The position numbers and the translations under genes are program-made. A DNA stretch of 64,000 bases from Norana najaformis. Lineage: Eukaryota > Annelida > Clitellata > Crassiclitellata > Hormogastridae. Position 1 is the stretch's first letter, and every line of letters begins with the position of its first letter. The DNA is taken from positions 2,448,501-2,512,500 of the forward strand of contig OZ029929.1 in assembly GCA_964023275.1 (NCBI GenBank). The letters run 5' to 3'. The notes beneath the pieces are model-generated. The model had not been told where the DNA came from and ran no database searches. It was given only the letters and a program-made list of their open reading frames with translations. This document shows positions 10,736 through 31,724 of this stretch, in pieces.

Positions 10736-11743
10736 TCTTTGAAATTAGCGACGACTGGGATCTTCACGCACAGAGGCTCCTTGACGCCAACGCAGTATTT
10801 TTCAAATGTTTAACGACATCTTCTGGCATCAAAGGCCGTTGACGTCGACTGCACAAATTTTTAAGGTCTCACTTTATTCGGTCTAGTAAGTGAAGATTAA
10901 CTACATGCGTTAACCAGTCCAGTAGGCTACATTTGATCAGATAAGCATAATCAGATTGTTAGATTTCACTACTCGAGATTAGATTAAAGTATATTATATA
11001 TAATAAGTGATTAGATTAAAGCATGTTTGGTAATAAATGACAACATGTGCTGCAGCTATAAGATTTATTTCACATTTTTCGCAAATACAGTAATTCAGAA
11101 ATTTTCAATAGCAGAAAACACAGACAATTAACCTGCATCACTTTTGTTACAAATTTGAATGACATGTTACGGCACCGTACGCCCTATTTTAAGATTTATT
11201 TAGACTTATATTTAATTAAAATTGGAAAACGGGAAAACTTCTAAAAACGCTACTTGAAAGTTATAATTAAATGCAAGGCACATGGTTGCAACAGAATTTA
11301 GGTAAAACAGAATTTGTCACAGTAAATAGGTTAACATCGATTCATGACCATCCATTGATGCTTTGGGCATTATAATAGTGGCGCTATATAAATCATTAGA
11401 TTATATTAGAATAAATCAAGGGGTTTATATAGCGTCCTACATCTTTAAGTAGTACAGCAGAGAGAATCCCATTAAACTTTAGTGACTTGTTAGATTTCGA
11501 TCATTAATTTTAAAACAATGCAAAAGATTTGTGTTGAAATTTCCAGTTGTATGCATAGTTTGCAGTTTTTAGACTTCCAATAAAAAGAAATGCCAACAAA
11601 TCGCTGGAACAGAACTGGCGAGAAAGTTCTCTTGCAGCCAATCGGAAATTAATTTTGCGCCCGACATGTTTTCAGTAGGTGAATTTCGTGAACACATTGG
11701 AAAATTACCCATCCGAGGGTTCATGGGGTCAGTTCTGTTGGGG
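10736..11743. other. HPD 3' flank; R6 fragment and AT-rich spacer
   Basis: 10790-10850 is a reverse R6 copy (TTTAACGACATCTTCTGGC...GCCGTTGACGTC). The rest is AT-rich with no exon. A minus-strand AATAAA at 11200-11195, about 545 bp past the HPD stop, could serve as its poly(A) signal. Confidence 0.4.
11195..11200 (-). terminator. Possible poly(A) signal of HPD
   Basis: TTTATT on the plus strand is AATAAA on the minus strand, downstream of the HPD stop at 11744. No transcript data support its use, and other AT-rich signals are present. Confidence 0.25.
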
Positions 11744-22118
<10,375 letters not shown>

Positions 22119-22660
22119 GGTTCCCTAAAACATACAAACTGCTGAATGAATGTCATATTATGCAGCAATTGTAATATGTATGTATGAACGTTTCTATGTA
22201 TGTATGTATGTATGTATGTATGTATGTATGTATGTATGTATGCATATTGTATGTGCATGTCGTATGGGGTAGGATGGTCAATCAGGCCCTCGCCACATCT
22301 GAAATTTCCTGCCTCAACTCCCACCCACAACACCGAAACCCCCTCCAAACTTATCTTTACTCTCCACGGCTCCGTATATTTCTGACTCCGCCAAGTCCGC
22401 TCACCCGATGTTGTAATAGCTTAGCGACATCTTGTGGCCGCGAGGACAGTTACGATGACATCACGTTACGCCCAGTGTAAGCTGGATGACCTTACCATAT
22501 GCAAACGTATAGGTTCCCACAGTTTCTAAGCGAAGAAGTACATTTGACGACATCTTATGAAAGTGAGCAAGGTCTAGGCTTTTACAATTGCTATAGAAAA
22601 AAGCGTGAAAACTGTACACTCAGTTGATCTAATGTCGTTCGATAGATTATTGCCTAAAGG
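22119..22660. other. HPD upstream region with (GTAT)n
   Basis: 22186-22242 is a (GTAT)n run about 70 bp upstream of the HPD start codon. No TATA box or initiator can be assigned with confidence. 22420-22560 has R6-like words (TTAGCGACATCTTG, GACGACATCTTATG). Confidence 0.45.
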
Positions 22661-22729
22661 TGACACGATGGTCGAGAGACTAACGCTTTGGCTTTTCACC
22701 TCTCCATCCCGGGTTCGAATCGCGGACCT
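22661..22729 (+). mobile_element. tRNA-Glu-like relic
   Basis: The order GATGGTCGAGAGACTAACG, TTGGCTTTTCACC, CCCGGGTTCGAATC matches the D arm, anticodon arm (TTC with one extra T) and T arm of tRNA-Glu. Stem mismatches and the extra base argue against a working tRNA. It is probably a SINE head or pseudogene. Confidence 0.4.
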
Positions 22730-22737
22730 GTCACGTG

Positions 22738-22895
22738 AAGCACGGTAGCCGATTGGTTAGAGCGCCCGGCTTGTAACGCGGAGAGTACGGGTTCGAAACT
22801 TCCTTGAGACGGTTACTGTGTAGGGACCTTGAGCAAGTCCTTCACTCGCAATTGCTCAGCGCCATCGACTGATGCTGAGTCGTTAGATAGCAAAG
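22738..22895 (+). mobile_element. tRNA-Thr-derived SINE family 1, plus copy
   Basis: The head reads GGTAGCCGATTGGTTAGAGC (A box), CGGCTTGTAACGCGG (anticodon-like TGT, Thr) and GGGTTCGAAAC (B box). The body follows: ACGGTTACTGTGTAGGGACC, TTGAGCAAGTCCTTCACTCG and CAATTGCTCAGCGCC. A reverse near-full copy lies at 34117-34268, and reverse fragments at 29889-29978 and 32848-32940. Confidence 0.85.
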
Positions 22896-23157
22896 TATCC
22901 CATATCTCACAAGAGAGACGTAGAGGAGGCGCTCCTTTCCTTTTATTTAAGCCCTTCAGCCGGCAATGGACGAATCCCAAGACCCTGCATCACAGGACTT
23001 GCTGTGTACTTCCCCGCTTACGCCGGTACCAAATTCTACTTCTTGGTGACAGAGGCACAGTGTGTGCTAACAACTTGCCCAGGGTCGTTACACGGAGTCA
23101 AACCCGCAACCGCATGATCACTGACCAAACGCGTTACCGTTAGACCGCCGTGCCGCA
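22890..23157 (-). mobile_element. tRNA-derived SINE family 2, minus copy, near full length
   Basis: Starts with AAAGTATCCCATATCTCACA and ends with the reversed head (GACCAAACGCGTTACCGTTA, GACCGCCGTGCCGC). The SINE2 tail abuts the SINE1 body at about 22892. Confidence 0.8.
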
Positions 23158-23444
23158 TATTAGATCGTGGCGCTTAATAAATGCAAAAGTAATACTAACT
23201 TATCGAATTATTAGGTCTAGGCAATACGTACCATTGCAAGCGAATGTTAAAATCTCAAAGAACAACGAATGGCCTGTCTCGTACGGACGGTTTGATCACA
23301 AGTGAGGCCAGTTCGTAAACAAGAGTTAAATTTAAGACTCTTGAATAATCGTTAACTATTTATAAGAAGCGGAGCAGAAGCAGAGGTCAAAGTTCGAACT
23401 GTCTCCGTACTTTGAACCGAGCATTCCGATTGTGTCTGGACCAA

Positions 23445-23815
23445 TTAGATTGATCCAAGGGTTTGTTCATAGGCTCTACCCTCAACACATGTCCACAGAA
23501 TTAGTGCACACGCGTCTTGGTCTAAAGTGCTGGCAGCTTTACAAATTCCAGGATGGGGTATCCAGATGAGGCCGTGTGAAGCCAATTCATGCCCAGGCGA
23601 AAACAGTTCCGGGAAATAATCGGATTGGTTACCGATGTGAATAGGGCGTGAAAACGTGTTTCTGAAACTAGAAATGTTCTGCCGATACTGTTTGTTGCCC
23701 TTTAGTTCGTCAAAATCATGTCTTGTCACAAATATAGACTGTATGGGCTTCTGATTTCCACGTCCACCAAATGTTGCTATAAAGGCAACAGGATAATTCT
23801 CTCAGATATTTGAAT
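23445..23815 (-). other. Minus-strand open frame, faintly polysaccharide-deacetylase-like
   Basis: An open frame of about 118 codons ends at 23445. It contains NQKPIQSIFVTRHDFDE and DYFPELFSPGHELASHG. The order '(G)-x-PI-x-(A/S)-x-F-V' then 'E-L-x-x-x-GHE-h-ASH' recalls chitin deacetylase-like proteins (GHEIASHS). The second metal-binding His of HxxxH is not evident, and no splice sites or start fit clearly. It may be a relic exon or chance. Confidence 0.2.
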
Positions 23816-23819
23816 CTCG

Positions 23820-23965
23820 GGCTAGCACGGTCCGTACGAGGGACTTTAAATGACTTGGGATTCAAACCGGCAGCGGTGGTGAAGGATCTCACCCGATCAA
23901 TTCATTGCAAAATGAACAGGGTCGAGGCCATACGGTCGCTATAGAAACGTGTACATTCACATATA
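23820..23965 (+). mobile_element. SINE-like family 3, plus copy
   Basis: CGGGCTAGCACGGTCCGTAC, GCAGCGGTGGTGAAGGATC, GAACAGGGTCGAGGCCATAC and an ACGTGTACATTCAC tail, all in sense order. Confidence 0.7.
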
Positions 23966-24099
23966 TTTTAACATGATACTTTTTTATTTGCCTCGCTGTT
24001 TTGTGCCAAAAGTGGACCGATTCGGAACTGTCTTCACCCAGGAACCGATTTGGCAACACACCGCCAATACCTCCCTCCGAGTTCAGAAACCTAACGCAA

Positions 24100-24380
24100 C
24101 GAAAACAGGGTAGGCATGTAAGGGCGGATCCAGATCGGCCAGGTACCCCATTTACGCTCAGATGGGAACAGCCGAGGCCGCCTAGGTCCGCCACTGCAGC
24201 GGTCACGTTAATGGTAGAGTCGAATCGACTCGAAGTTTCTGACTCAAATGTGCAGTCCGAAAGAAGTAGACATCGAAATAAGCCACAAAGGCGACCAACA
24301 ACTGCTTTAATATAGTGGCGCTATAGAAGTTTTCAGACTACTGAGATGCGCTATAGAAGTTTTAAGATTACCGAGAGTAC
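24100..24380. other. hAT-MITE-like fragment and repeated GCTATAGAAGTTTT words
   Basis: 24115-24200 has GCGGATCCAGATCGGCC and CCGCCACTG, like degraded MITE ends. 24312-24375 has two near copies of GCGCTATAGAAGTTTT(C/A)AGA, a retroposon-tail motif seen elsewhere here. No gene. Confidence 0.35.
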
Positions 24381-24639
24381 AGCGTGAGTAGCCTATATCC
24401 CGGAAATGCCACAGTTGTTCTTTTGAGCTACTTTCACGCAGCTGTGCTCAAAAGCTGAAACCTCAAGAAGTAGCCTACCTTTCTGCGCTTTCTTCTGCTC
24501 GAATACCGACTTTCCACCAAAACTAAACATGCTTATATCCCTCCAGACATCGTGACCCAAAGCCTCTTTGGGCTGGCACGGTTCTCTCACGGTTCGCCCT
24601 GACCCCGCTCTCTACAGAATTGCCTCTACTGTAGGTCCA

Positions 24640-25000
24640 TTTTCTAATTATCTGATTGACTAATGTTTAACGGCATCTTTCGTCTGCTATTTTTATATGA
24701 TGGATATAGGACAGCTTCTAGAAACTGAACGGCAGCGGAGACTGTAACCTAAAGCAAGGTCGACCTCAAAGGCCCTGGTACCCACAAGATGCAGTAATGA
24801 AAAATGCAAAGCTCTTCTTTGACACCTTTAAAACGGGTTCCACCGACGCTATATATTCAGCGACCCACGTTTAATCGTTGGTAACTCCGCCACTGCCTTG
24901 TTTGGGGGTAGTGCCAGTCCCAAGCCTGGATAAAGGAGGAGGGCGACGGCAACGGCCTTTGATGCCGTAAGATGTCGTTAAACTGAGGAACTAATCGTTG
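24640..25000. repeat. Dispersed repeat family R6, long copy
   Basis: 24870-24985 is the clearest R6 copy: GTTGGTAACTCCGCCACTG, TAGTGCCAGTCCCAAGCC, GGATAAAGGAGGAGGGCGAC, GCAACGGCCTTTGATGCCG, TAAGATGTCGTTAAAC. 24640-24700 holds another end piece. Confidence 0.6.
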
Positions 25001-25403
25001 GTTTCTACCAGTAGTATGTAGTTATAGTAATTGTATAGCTAATGAGCGAGGAAAGATTGGATTATCGCTCGGTAAGGGCAATATTTCTACAATCAAGTCA
25101 AACAGTGATTTCTAGAGTAAAGTATTTCAATCATTAAAGTTGTTCAATTATTAAAGTACTTTTGATAATTTGCCTACTGACATTACGCTTTGAGAAGGTT
25201 GCTGCCTCGTGTTCTGCGGTGAACTGTCGTATTGCGGGTTGCTAGGTAGAGTCGTATATGCATAGGCATAGCGCCTACACACCGCTCGCATTCAACACTA
25301 AATTCTCAGCAATATAGCCAACGTATTTACTTAAAACCCGCGTACAGATTGTGACTAAGTGACATAGGAATCTATCGGCTTCAGTACATTTTGCAGTTAC
25401 GTA

Positions 25404-25736
25404 ATGGATTTCTTGACAGACATCGGGAAAGTTGACGAATTTAATACTGGTTTTAATGTAAACAAATTCTTTCCACCCTTACCGAAGTCTCGCCTGATTC
25501 GCCATCGGCTACAGGCCAATTGCCTAAGCTCTATCAATCCAGTATTATTAATAGACACCAGTAGTTTTTTTTTTGATAGAGCCCTCAATTATATAATCGA
25601 AGGCTCTCGGTTTTTTACAGAAAGATCCCCTTCGCATATTCCGGTCTTCGGTGAATACCTAAACTCCAGAAGGAATATCAGAAAACCAGCGAAATACGAA
25701 CTGAAAATGTTAAGACGAACGATCGAAAACCAATAA
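25404..25736 (+). CDS. Orphan 110-residue ORF, unrecognised
   Basis: An intact single-exon frame from ATG (MDFLTDIGKVDEFNTGF...) to TAA. It is mixed in composition and does not overlap a simple repeat apart from a short T run near 25566. A basic C-terminus (RRNIRKPAKYELKMLRRT) follows an FGEYLNSRR segment. AATAAA occurs 15 bp after the stop (25751) and again near 25762. I recognise no family. It is flanked on both sides by R6 repeats, so it could be a small gene, a retrocopy or chance. Confidence 0.3.
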   Translation: MDFLTDIGKVDEFNTGFNVNKFFPPLPKSRLIRHRLQANCLSSINPVLLIDTSSFFFDRALNYIIEGSRFFTERSPSHIPVFGEYLNSRRNIRKPAKYELKMLRRTIENQ

Positions 25737-25750
25737 CAGAAAATATGAAC

Positions 25751-25756
25751 AATAAA
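25751..25756 (+). terminator. Possible poly(A) signal after the orphan ORF
   Basis: AATAAA 15 bp past the stop at 25736. The region is AT-rich, so this is weak evidence. Confidence 0.2.
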
Positions 25757-25774
25757 CTGTAAATAAATAAGAAT

Positions 25775-25945
25775 TCTAAAGACGTCAACGGCCTCTGCAG
25801 GCATAAGATGTCGTTAAACTGTGGAAATAATAACAATCGTTGGCTTAGAACAAGTGGTTCAAAACTTAAACAGTGAAAACTGCAACTTTTTCCAATCGAC
25901 GTCAACGGCCTTTGATGCCATAAGACGTCGTTAAACATTGGACTT
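25775..25945 (+). repeat. Dispersed repeat family R6, two end pieces
   Basis: Two copies of GACGTCAACGGCCT(C/T)TG followed by a CATAAGA(T/C)GTCGTTAAAC end, at 25781-25820 and 25898-25938. Confidence 0.6.
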
Positions 25946-25977
25946 TAATAGGTGCTCGTTGGTCTTCATTTAAATCT

Positions 25978-26060
25978 CGGACTAGCAGTCAGTGCACGGG
26001 GACCTTAAATGCATTGATGCCCATTCAAACAAGCAACGGTGGTGAAGGATCTCACCCGGA
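25978..26060 (+). mobile_element. SINE-like family 3, plus fragment
   Basis: Only the first half: GACTAGCAGTCAGTGCACGG, GACCTTAAATGC, GCAACGGTGGTGAAGGATCT, CACCCGG. Confidence 0.6.
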
Positions 26061-26314
26061 ATCTGTTTTGCCGCAGCCTCTGTTTGAGCGAGGAATTGCG
26101 TTTCAACCGGTCTTCAACTAGAACCGGTCTGTGCAAATCTGAACTGGTTGTCAGACAAAAGGTTCAAAGTGCAGTCGGTTATCAGGAGCAACGCAGAGGG
26201 ACCCGGGGGGGGGGCTTAATGGTCCATAAACAAGGCGGTCTAAACGTCTGGGTTGACGGGTAATTAGCCCAACTAAAAGGTCATTACGCGCCAAGCTGCA
26301 ACTTGCACAGGGTA

Positions 26315-26545
26315 TTCGTAAGCTCGAGATTTCTACAGTGCCGAACGAACTCCAAGACGCGGGAACCTGCTTATTCACAGGCGCTGTCAATACAAAATCG
26401 ATAGGCAGAAAGAGCCAGAATCGGTTTCAAGTCAAGATCCAAGAGTCAGACGGCTACGGTGGATGATGTTTGGAATTGAACCGGAAAGTGATTTAAGGAT
26501 GAATCAGAAGAATCAGGATAGGATTTGTGGAAGAGGAGTATCGTC
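26315..26545 (-). mobile_element. LINE 3'-tail family T, minus copy
   Basis: Reverse copy from AAGCTCGAGATTTCTACAG through CTTATTCACAGGCGCT, TACAAAATCGATAGGCAG and the GACGGCTACGGTGGATGATG block that precedes the end of the RT ORF. Confidence 0.75.
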
Positions 26546-26769
26546 TCTACGCACTCTAACTTTAAAGCCTGAAGCCGCCCCGGAAAATCTCTTATGTAGC
26601 GCCCTCTGATAGGTCGCTTATTAATCTAAAGGCGCTCTATCAATGTCCAGATAAACAGATACAAATCAGAAGTCTCGGTAACTTCAGCGATTGTAATGCC
26701 GTTGACCAATAAGCAACAGAAATCAAAGTTTCAACTGTTCCTTCGTAAAAGACTTAGGGAACCAGCGAT

Positions 26770-27220
26770 GGGCATAAACTACTTTAAAAGTAGCGTAACT
26801 ACAATTACTTTTCAGCTACATTTGAAGTAGTTTAACCATGGGCACAGACTACTTTAAAAATAGGTTAACTACAACTATCTTTTAAACGACTTTTGAAGCA
26901 ATTTAACGGGTAGCTAGTAATCAGATTTAGAAAGAGTAGCTAATTACTTCATTGGTAAATGCCTGCGAAGGTCGCAGACTACTTTAAAAGTAGCGTAACT
27001 ACAACTACTTTTTAACTACACTTGAAGTAGTTTAACTTAGCTAGTAATCAGTTTTAGAAAGAGTAGTTAATTACTTTTGTAAATGCCTGCAATGGGCACA
27101 GACTACTTTGAAAGTAGCTTAACTACAACTAACTTTTAAACGACTTTTGAAGCAATTTAACTAGTATCTAGTAATCAGTTTTACAAAAAAGTAGTTTATT
27201 ATTTCCGCAACTACTTTTTC
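26770..27220. repeat. Tandem GGGCACAGACTACTTTAAAAG units, about 145 bp, 3-4 copies
   Basis: Each unit has ACTACTTT(A/G)AAAGTAG, AACTACAACTA, TTGAAG(T/C)A(G/A)TTTAAC and TAGTAATCAG(A/T)TTTA. Related AGTAGTT/AACTACT sequence recurs at 27600-27800 and 30690-30890. AGTAGTT-rich units of this kind are common in DNA-transposon-derived repeats of many animals. Confidence 0.65.
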
Positions 27221-27370
27221 TCATGCTGTAAGACAGGTATAGAGTTGCTGGATAATAGGCGCAACTGATCTACTGATCTTCACCTTAAATAAAACAGCAT
27301 ACAACGTTCTTATGTAATGTTCAACTATTTTACGACCGAAAATACAACCTAACACGGAGGGAGGGCTGTC

Positions 27371-27524
27371 CAGTGGGGGATCCAGTAGTGCCTGCGCAGG
27401 GGACGGGCATTCCTGAAGTGGCGCCACATTCTGGCCGTCCACCATTCACGAGTCGGCCTGAGTGGCGCCGGTATATAACCAAGAGGGTCGAACCGTCCCT
27501 GGCCTAGAGCTAAATGCGCCACTG
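27371..27524 (+). mobile_element. hAT-like MITE, plus copy
   Basis: Begins CAGTGGGGGATCCAGTAG and ends ATGCGCCACTG. The left boundary of the 3-kb tandem duplication (27486) falls inside it. Confidence 0.6.
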
Positions 27525-27964
27525 GTTCTGCCAACTGTGAAAGAAAATAATCTGGAGAAACTTGAGGAAAGCTCGTTCAGTATGCAACTGAACATCTCTC
27601 TTGCTGAAAAAGTAGTTAACTACAAATTTAGATATTGTAGTTTAACTACTATAGTCAAAAATACTTTTAGAAAAAGTAGTTAAAAGTAACCATAAATTGA
27701 TATTGTAGTCTAACTAGTATAGCTACAGCTACTTTTGGAAAAAGTACTTAACTACTTTTTAACTACTTAAAAAGCAGTTTAACTACAGTTGTTAACTGTC
27801 CCTCAGCTGGAGCTGATCTGCAAAACAGAAGGAATCAAATCTTCGGTTTTTCCTATGTCTCTGTAACAAAAAACACTGAAAAATGAAAATGGTGAAGTGA
27901 TTCGTGTAGATATTGTTTCAGTTCAGCTGTCGGAACAACTAACGGAAATGATATGAACACATCA

Positions 27965-28570
27965 AAGCATAACGATTAACTGCTAACAGTTAAACATGAT
28001 AATGATTAACTGCTAACAGTTAAACACAATAACGATTAATTGCTAACAGTTAAACATGATAATGATTAACTGCTAACAGTTAAACACAATAACGATTAAC
28101 TGCTAACAGTTAAACATGATAATGATTAACTGCTAACAGTTAAACACAATAACGATTAACTGCCAACAGTTAACATGATAACGATTAACTGCTAACAGTC
28201 AACATGATAACAATTAACTGCTAACAGTTAACATGATAACGATTAACTGCTAACAGTCAACACGATAACGATTAACTGCTAACAGTTAACACGATAAAGA
28301 TTAACTGCTAACAGTTAACACGATAGCGATTAACTGCTAACAGCTAAACACGATAACGATAAACTGCTAACAGCTAAACATGATAATGATTAACTGCTAA
28401 CAGTTAAACACAATAACGATTAACTGCTAACAGTTAAACACAATAGCAATTAACTGCTAACAGTTAACATGGTAAAGATTAACTGCTAACAGCTAAACAT
28501 GATAACGATTAACTGCTAACAGCTAAACACGATAACGATTAACTGCTAACAGTTAAACAATGATAAACAG
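27965..28570. repeat. 30-bp palindromic satellite in copy A, about 20 units
   Basis: Units read AACACGATAACGA plus TTAACTGCTAACAGTTAA. The second part is an inverted repeat (TTAACTG/CAGTTAA around CTAA), so every unit can form a small hairpin. Units vary between 29 and 30 bp with A/G and T/C changes. Confidence 0.9.
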
Positions 28571-28766
28571 CTAACAGTCAGACATAGTAACTGCTAACAG
28601 CAGAACATGCAACTAACAGTTAAATAAATTGACTAACTGCTAACAGTTACACATAACAACTAAATATTAACAGCTAAACCAGGGGCTTTTAAAAGTTCTC
28701 CATAGGCGCTACATAAATATAGAGATACATACATACATAGCGACTAACTGCTAGTCTAATCCATAG

Positions 28767-28933
28767 CAGTGGCGGCTCCAGGATTTCTTGCGTGGGGAGG
28801 GCAAGAGCATTTCCAGAGAGGCAACACATTGTGGCAGTCCACCATGCGCCAGTCTGGTCAGAGGGGCACCGATATCTAACCAAGAGGGGTGGGAGGCGAA
28901 CCGCACCCCACCCCTATAGCTAAAACCCCACTG
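28767..28933 (+). mobile_element. hAT-like MITE in duplication copy A
   Basis: 167 bp from CAGTGGCGGCTCCAGGATTT to AAAACCCCACTG. Its partner in copy B is 31725-31891, same length. Confidence 0.65.
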
Positions 28934-29604
28934 GTCTCTAGACGTCAAGATAATATAGCTAAATTATCTAGACATCTATGTCTAGTCTTAGACAGTCGCA
29001 GTCATAAGGGTGGAACTTTAGAGTTGATCTCACCTGTATTACCCCTCCACCCCACTGCCTTCAGAGCTTGTGGTCCAATTAAAGGAACGGTAAAGTAATG
29101 GCAGGGTAGCAAAAGGGGCTAGGGGAACAAATACCCCTGGGCGCAGATGATAAACAGGGCGCAAGACGAGGTTTGTTGGCAAACAACAAGAAACATTGGA
29201 GATGGGGCTGTAAATTTGAACTTTGTCCCCAGGTGGGGGTCTGGAGCTCTTTCTTACTAAGCCACTGGGAAATGGTCCAAATACTAAATGCACTCTCCAG
29301 ATATACGCTTATCACCAGATGTAAAGGGGAGCTAGATCATTAGGCAGATACGACAACATTGATATACAACGACTGGACAACCGTTGCTCAAAGGTTGCAA
29401 GTTTCAACAACAAACATCGGTTGTCAATCTCACTGCGATTTGAATCACAACTCGAACCAAAATTTGCTGTTGTTCTGTACCTCAGTCAAAAGAGCTTTTA
29501 ATATTATTATTATTTATATTTCATTATCATCATCATTAGTATTAGTATTATTATTATTATATCTGACAGATTATGTCCCAAGTGTGTGTTATAAAAATCA
29601 CATG

Positions 29605-29745
29605 AAATCTAATCTAGAACGATCTAATGACCTCAAGGGCACCATTATCATAATGCACAAGACATCAACCGATGGTCAATAAATTGTAACTGCAGTCAAA
29701 AAGCATAATCTGTTGGAGAAGTCTGGTTGAAAATGGACAAGTTAG
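29605..29745 (+). repeat. Family R5 copy in duplication copy A
   Basis: Has ATCTAATGACCTCAAGGGC, TTATCATAATGCACAAGAC, ATCAACCGATGGTC and TTGGAGAAGTCTGG. The copy B partner is 32585-32735. Confidence 0.55.
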
Positions 29746-29888
29746 AGAAACTAAGTTGGGTAAATGAAAGATATGTACTTCATCTGGAATGGTTAGTCTT
29801 TGCTGATGTTTAGCTGATGGATACTAGATTAGATATCATGTCATTAATATAAAATTATTCTCTGTTACTGCAAACTTATCAACAATTG

Positions 29889-29978
29889 ATGGCGCCGGAC
29901 AATTGCGAGTGAAGGACTTGCTCAAGTTCCCTACACAGTAACCGCCTCAGGGAGGTTAGAACCCCTACATGTTACATT
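29889..29978 (-). mobile_element. tRNA-Thr-derived SINE1 fragment, copy A
   Basis: Reverse body only: ATGGCGCCGGACAATTGCG, AGTGAAGGACTTGCTCAAG, CCCTACACAGTAACCGC. The tRNA head is missing. The copy B partner is 32848-32940. Confidence 0.7.
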
Positions 29979-30099
29979 CAAGGAACCCAGTAACAGAAAT
30001 CCCTGACCCCTAGCTGGTCTGCCCTTCTGAAATAAACTCCCACCAGAATTATGACAATTACATGACCCATCCAACAAACTCACCAACACTTCACCACTT

Positions 30100-30325
30100 G
30101 CTATTTCTGTGCAGGTCTTTCAATCAATCATGAAAACACTCCTCTTCCACAAATTCTATCCCGATTCCTCCTCTTGCCCTTATCTCTATCAATGTTGACC
30201 AGGAACTGAACCTGACCTTATGTGCCTATCGATTTTGTTTTGACTGAGCGCCTGTGAAAAAGCTGGAGCCCGTGACTTGGCTTTCTTTGGATGCTGTAGA
30301 ATTCTCGAGATTATGATTACAATTA
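30100..30325 (+). mobile_element. LINE family T 3' end, duplication copy A
   Basis: Includes the end of the RT ORF (TTTCTGTGCAGGTCTTTC, ATCATGAAAACACTCCTC, TTCCACAAATTCTATCC) and the tail through GATGCTGTAGAATTCTCGAG. The copy B partner is 33060-33292. Confidence 0.75.
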
Positions 30326-31067
30326 CAAGCAAGCAGCTGTGGAAAACACAGATCTGCAATCTCTATAGACTGTCAACGAATCCGTTATTCCACATACATT
30401 TCAGAGGTCCACAAAAGACGCTACAAAATATCCAGATATATTCATGCATCCATAAATAACTTTAACCACTAGAAAACACTATACACAATTAAAGCAACGT
30501 TAGCGTTCAAGAACAGTGCGGTTCTTTCACGTAGTACCTATACAGCTGCATATTCTCAGTTTCCGCAAATCGGTCGAACCGCCTCTGGCCTAGAGCTAAA
30601 TGCACCACTGGTTCTGCCAACTGTGAAAGAAAATAATCTGGAGAAACTTGAGGAAAGCTCGTTCAGTATGCAAATGAATATCTCTCTTGCTGAAAAAGTA
30701 GTTCAAAAAGTAGTTAACTACAAATTTCGATACTGTAGTTTAACTACTATAGTCAAAAATACTTTTAGAAAAAGTAGTTAAAAGTAACCATAAATTGATA
30801 TTGTAGTCTAACTAGTATAGCTACAGCTACTTTTGGAAAAAGTACTTAACTACTTTTTAACTACTTAAAAAGCAGTTTAACTACAGTTGTTAACTGTCCC
30901 TCAGCTGGAGCTGATCTGCAAAACAGAAGGAATCAAATCTTCGGTTTTTCCTATGTCTCTGTAACAAAAAACACTGAAAAATGAAAATGGTAAAGTGATT
31001 CGTGTAGATATTGTTTCAGTTCAGCTGTCGGAACAACTAACGGAAATGATATGAACACATCTAAGCA

Positions 31068-31525
31068 TAACGATTAACTGCTAACAGTTAAACATGATAA
31101 CGATCAACTGCTAACAGTTAACACGATAACGATTAACTGCTAACAGTTAACACGATAACGATTAACTGCTAACAGTTAAACACAATAACGATTAACTGCT
31201 AACAGTTAACACGATAAAGATTAACTGCTAACAGTTAAACACGATGGCAATTAACTGCTAACAGCTAAACACGATAATGATTAACTGCTAACAGCTAAAC
31301 ATAATAACGATTAACTGCTAACAGCTAAACACAATAACTATTAACTGCTAACAGTTAAACACAATAGCAATTAACTGCTTAACAGTTAACACGATAAAGA
31401 TTAACTGCTAACAGCTAAACATGATAACGATTAACTGCTAACAGCTAAACACGATAACGATTAACTGCTAACAGTTAAACATGATAACGATTAACTGCTA
31501 ACTGCTGAACATAATGATAAACAGC
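31068..31525. repeat. 30-bp palindromic satellite in copy B, about 15 units
   Basis: Same unit as 27965-28570, with fewer copies; the difference suggests unequal exchange or slippage after duplication. Confidence 0.9.
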
Positions 31526-31724
31526 TAACAGTCAGACATAGTAACTGCTAACAGCTGAACATGCAACTAACAGTTAAATAAATTGACTAACTGCTAACAG
31601 TTACACATAACAACTAAATATTAACAGCTAAACCAGGGGCTTTTAAAAGTTCTCCAAAGGCGCTACATAAATATAGAGATACATACATACATACATAGTG
31701 ACTAACTGCTAGTCTAATCCATAG

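Larger units (their letters stand above)
27486..30571. repeat. 3.1-kb direct tandem duplication, copy A
   Basis: Runs from GGTCGAACCG to CTCAGTTTCCG(CAAATC). The order of landmarks is identical in copy B: AACTACT repeats, GTCCCTCAGCTGGAGC, the 30-bp satellite, a MITE, (ATT)n, R5, a SINE1 fragment and a family T LINE end. Only scattered point differences are visible, plus a longer satellite in this copy. No gene inside. Confidence 0.93.

Noticed and set aside
22738-22810. Functional tRNA-Thr gene
   Set aside because: A and B boxes and the anticodon-like loop are present, but the acceptor and other stems do not pair well, and the sequence continues into a repeated SINE body found elsewhere.
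27965-28570. CRISPR-like periodic array
   Set aside because: Repeats follow each other without unique spacers, and the genome is eukaryotic; it is a satellite.
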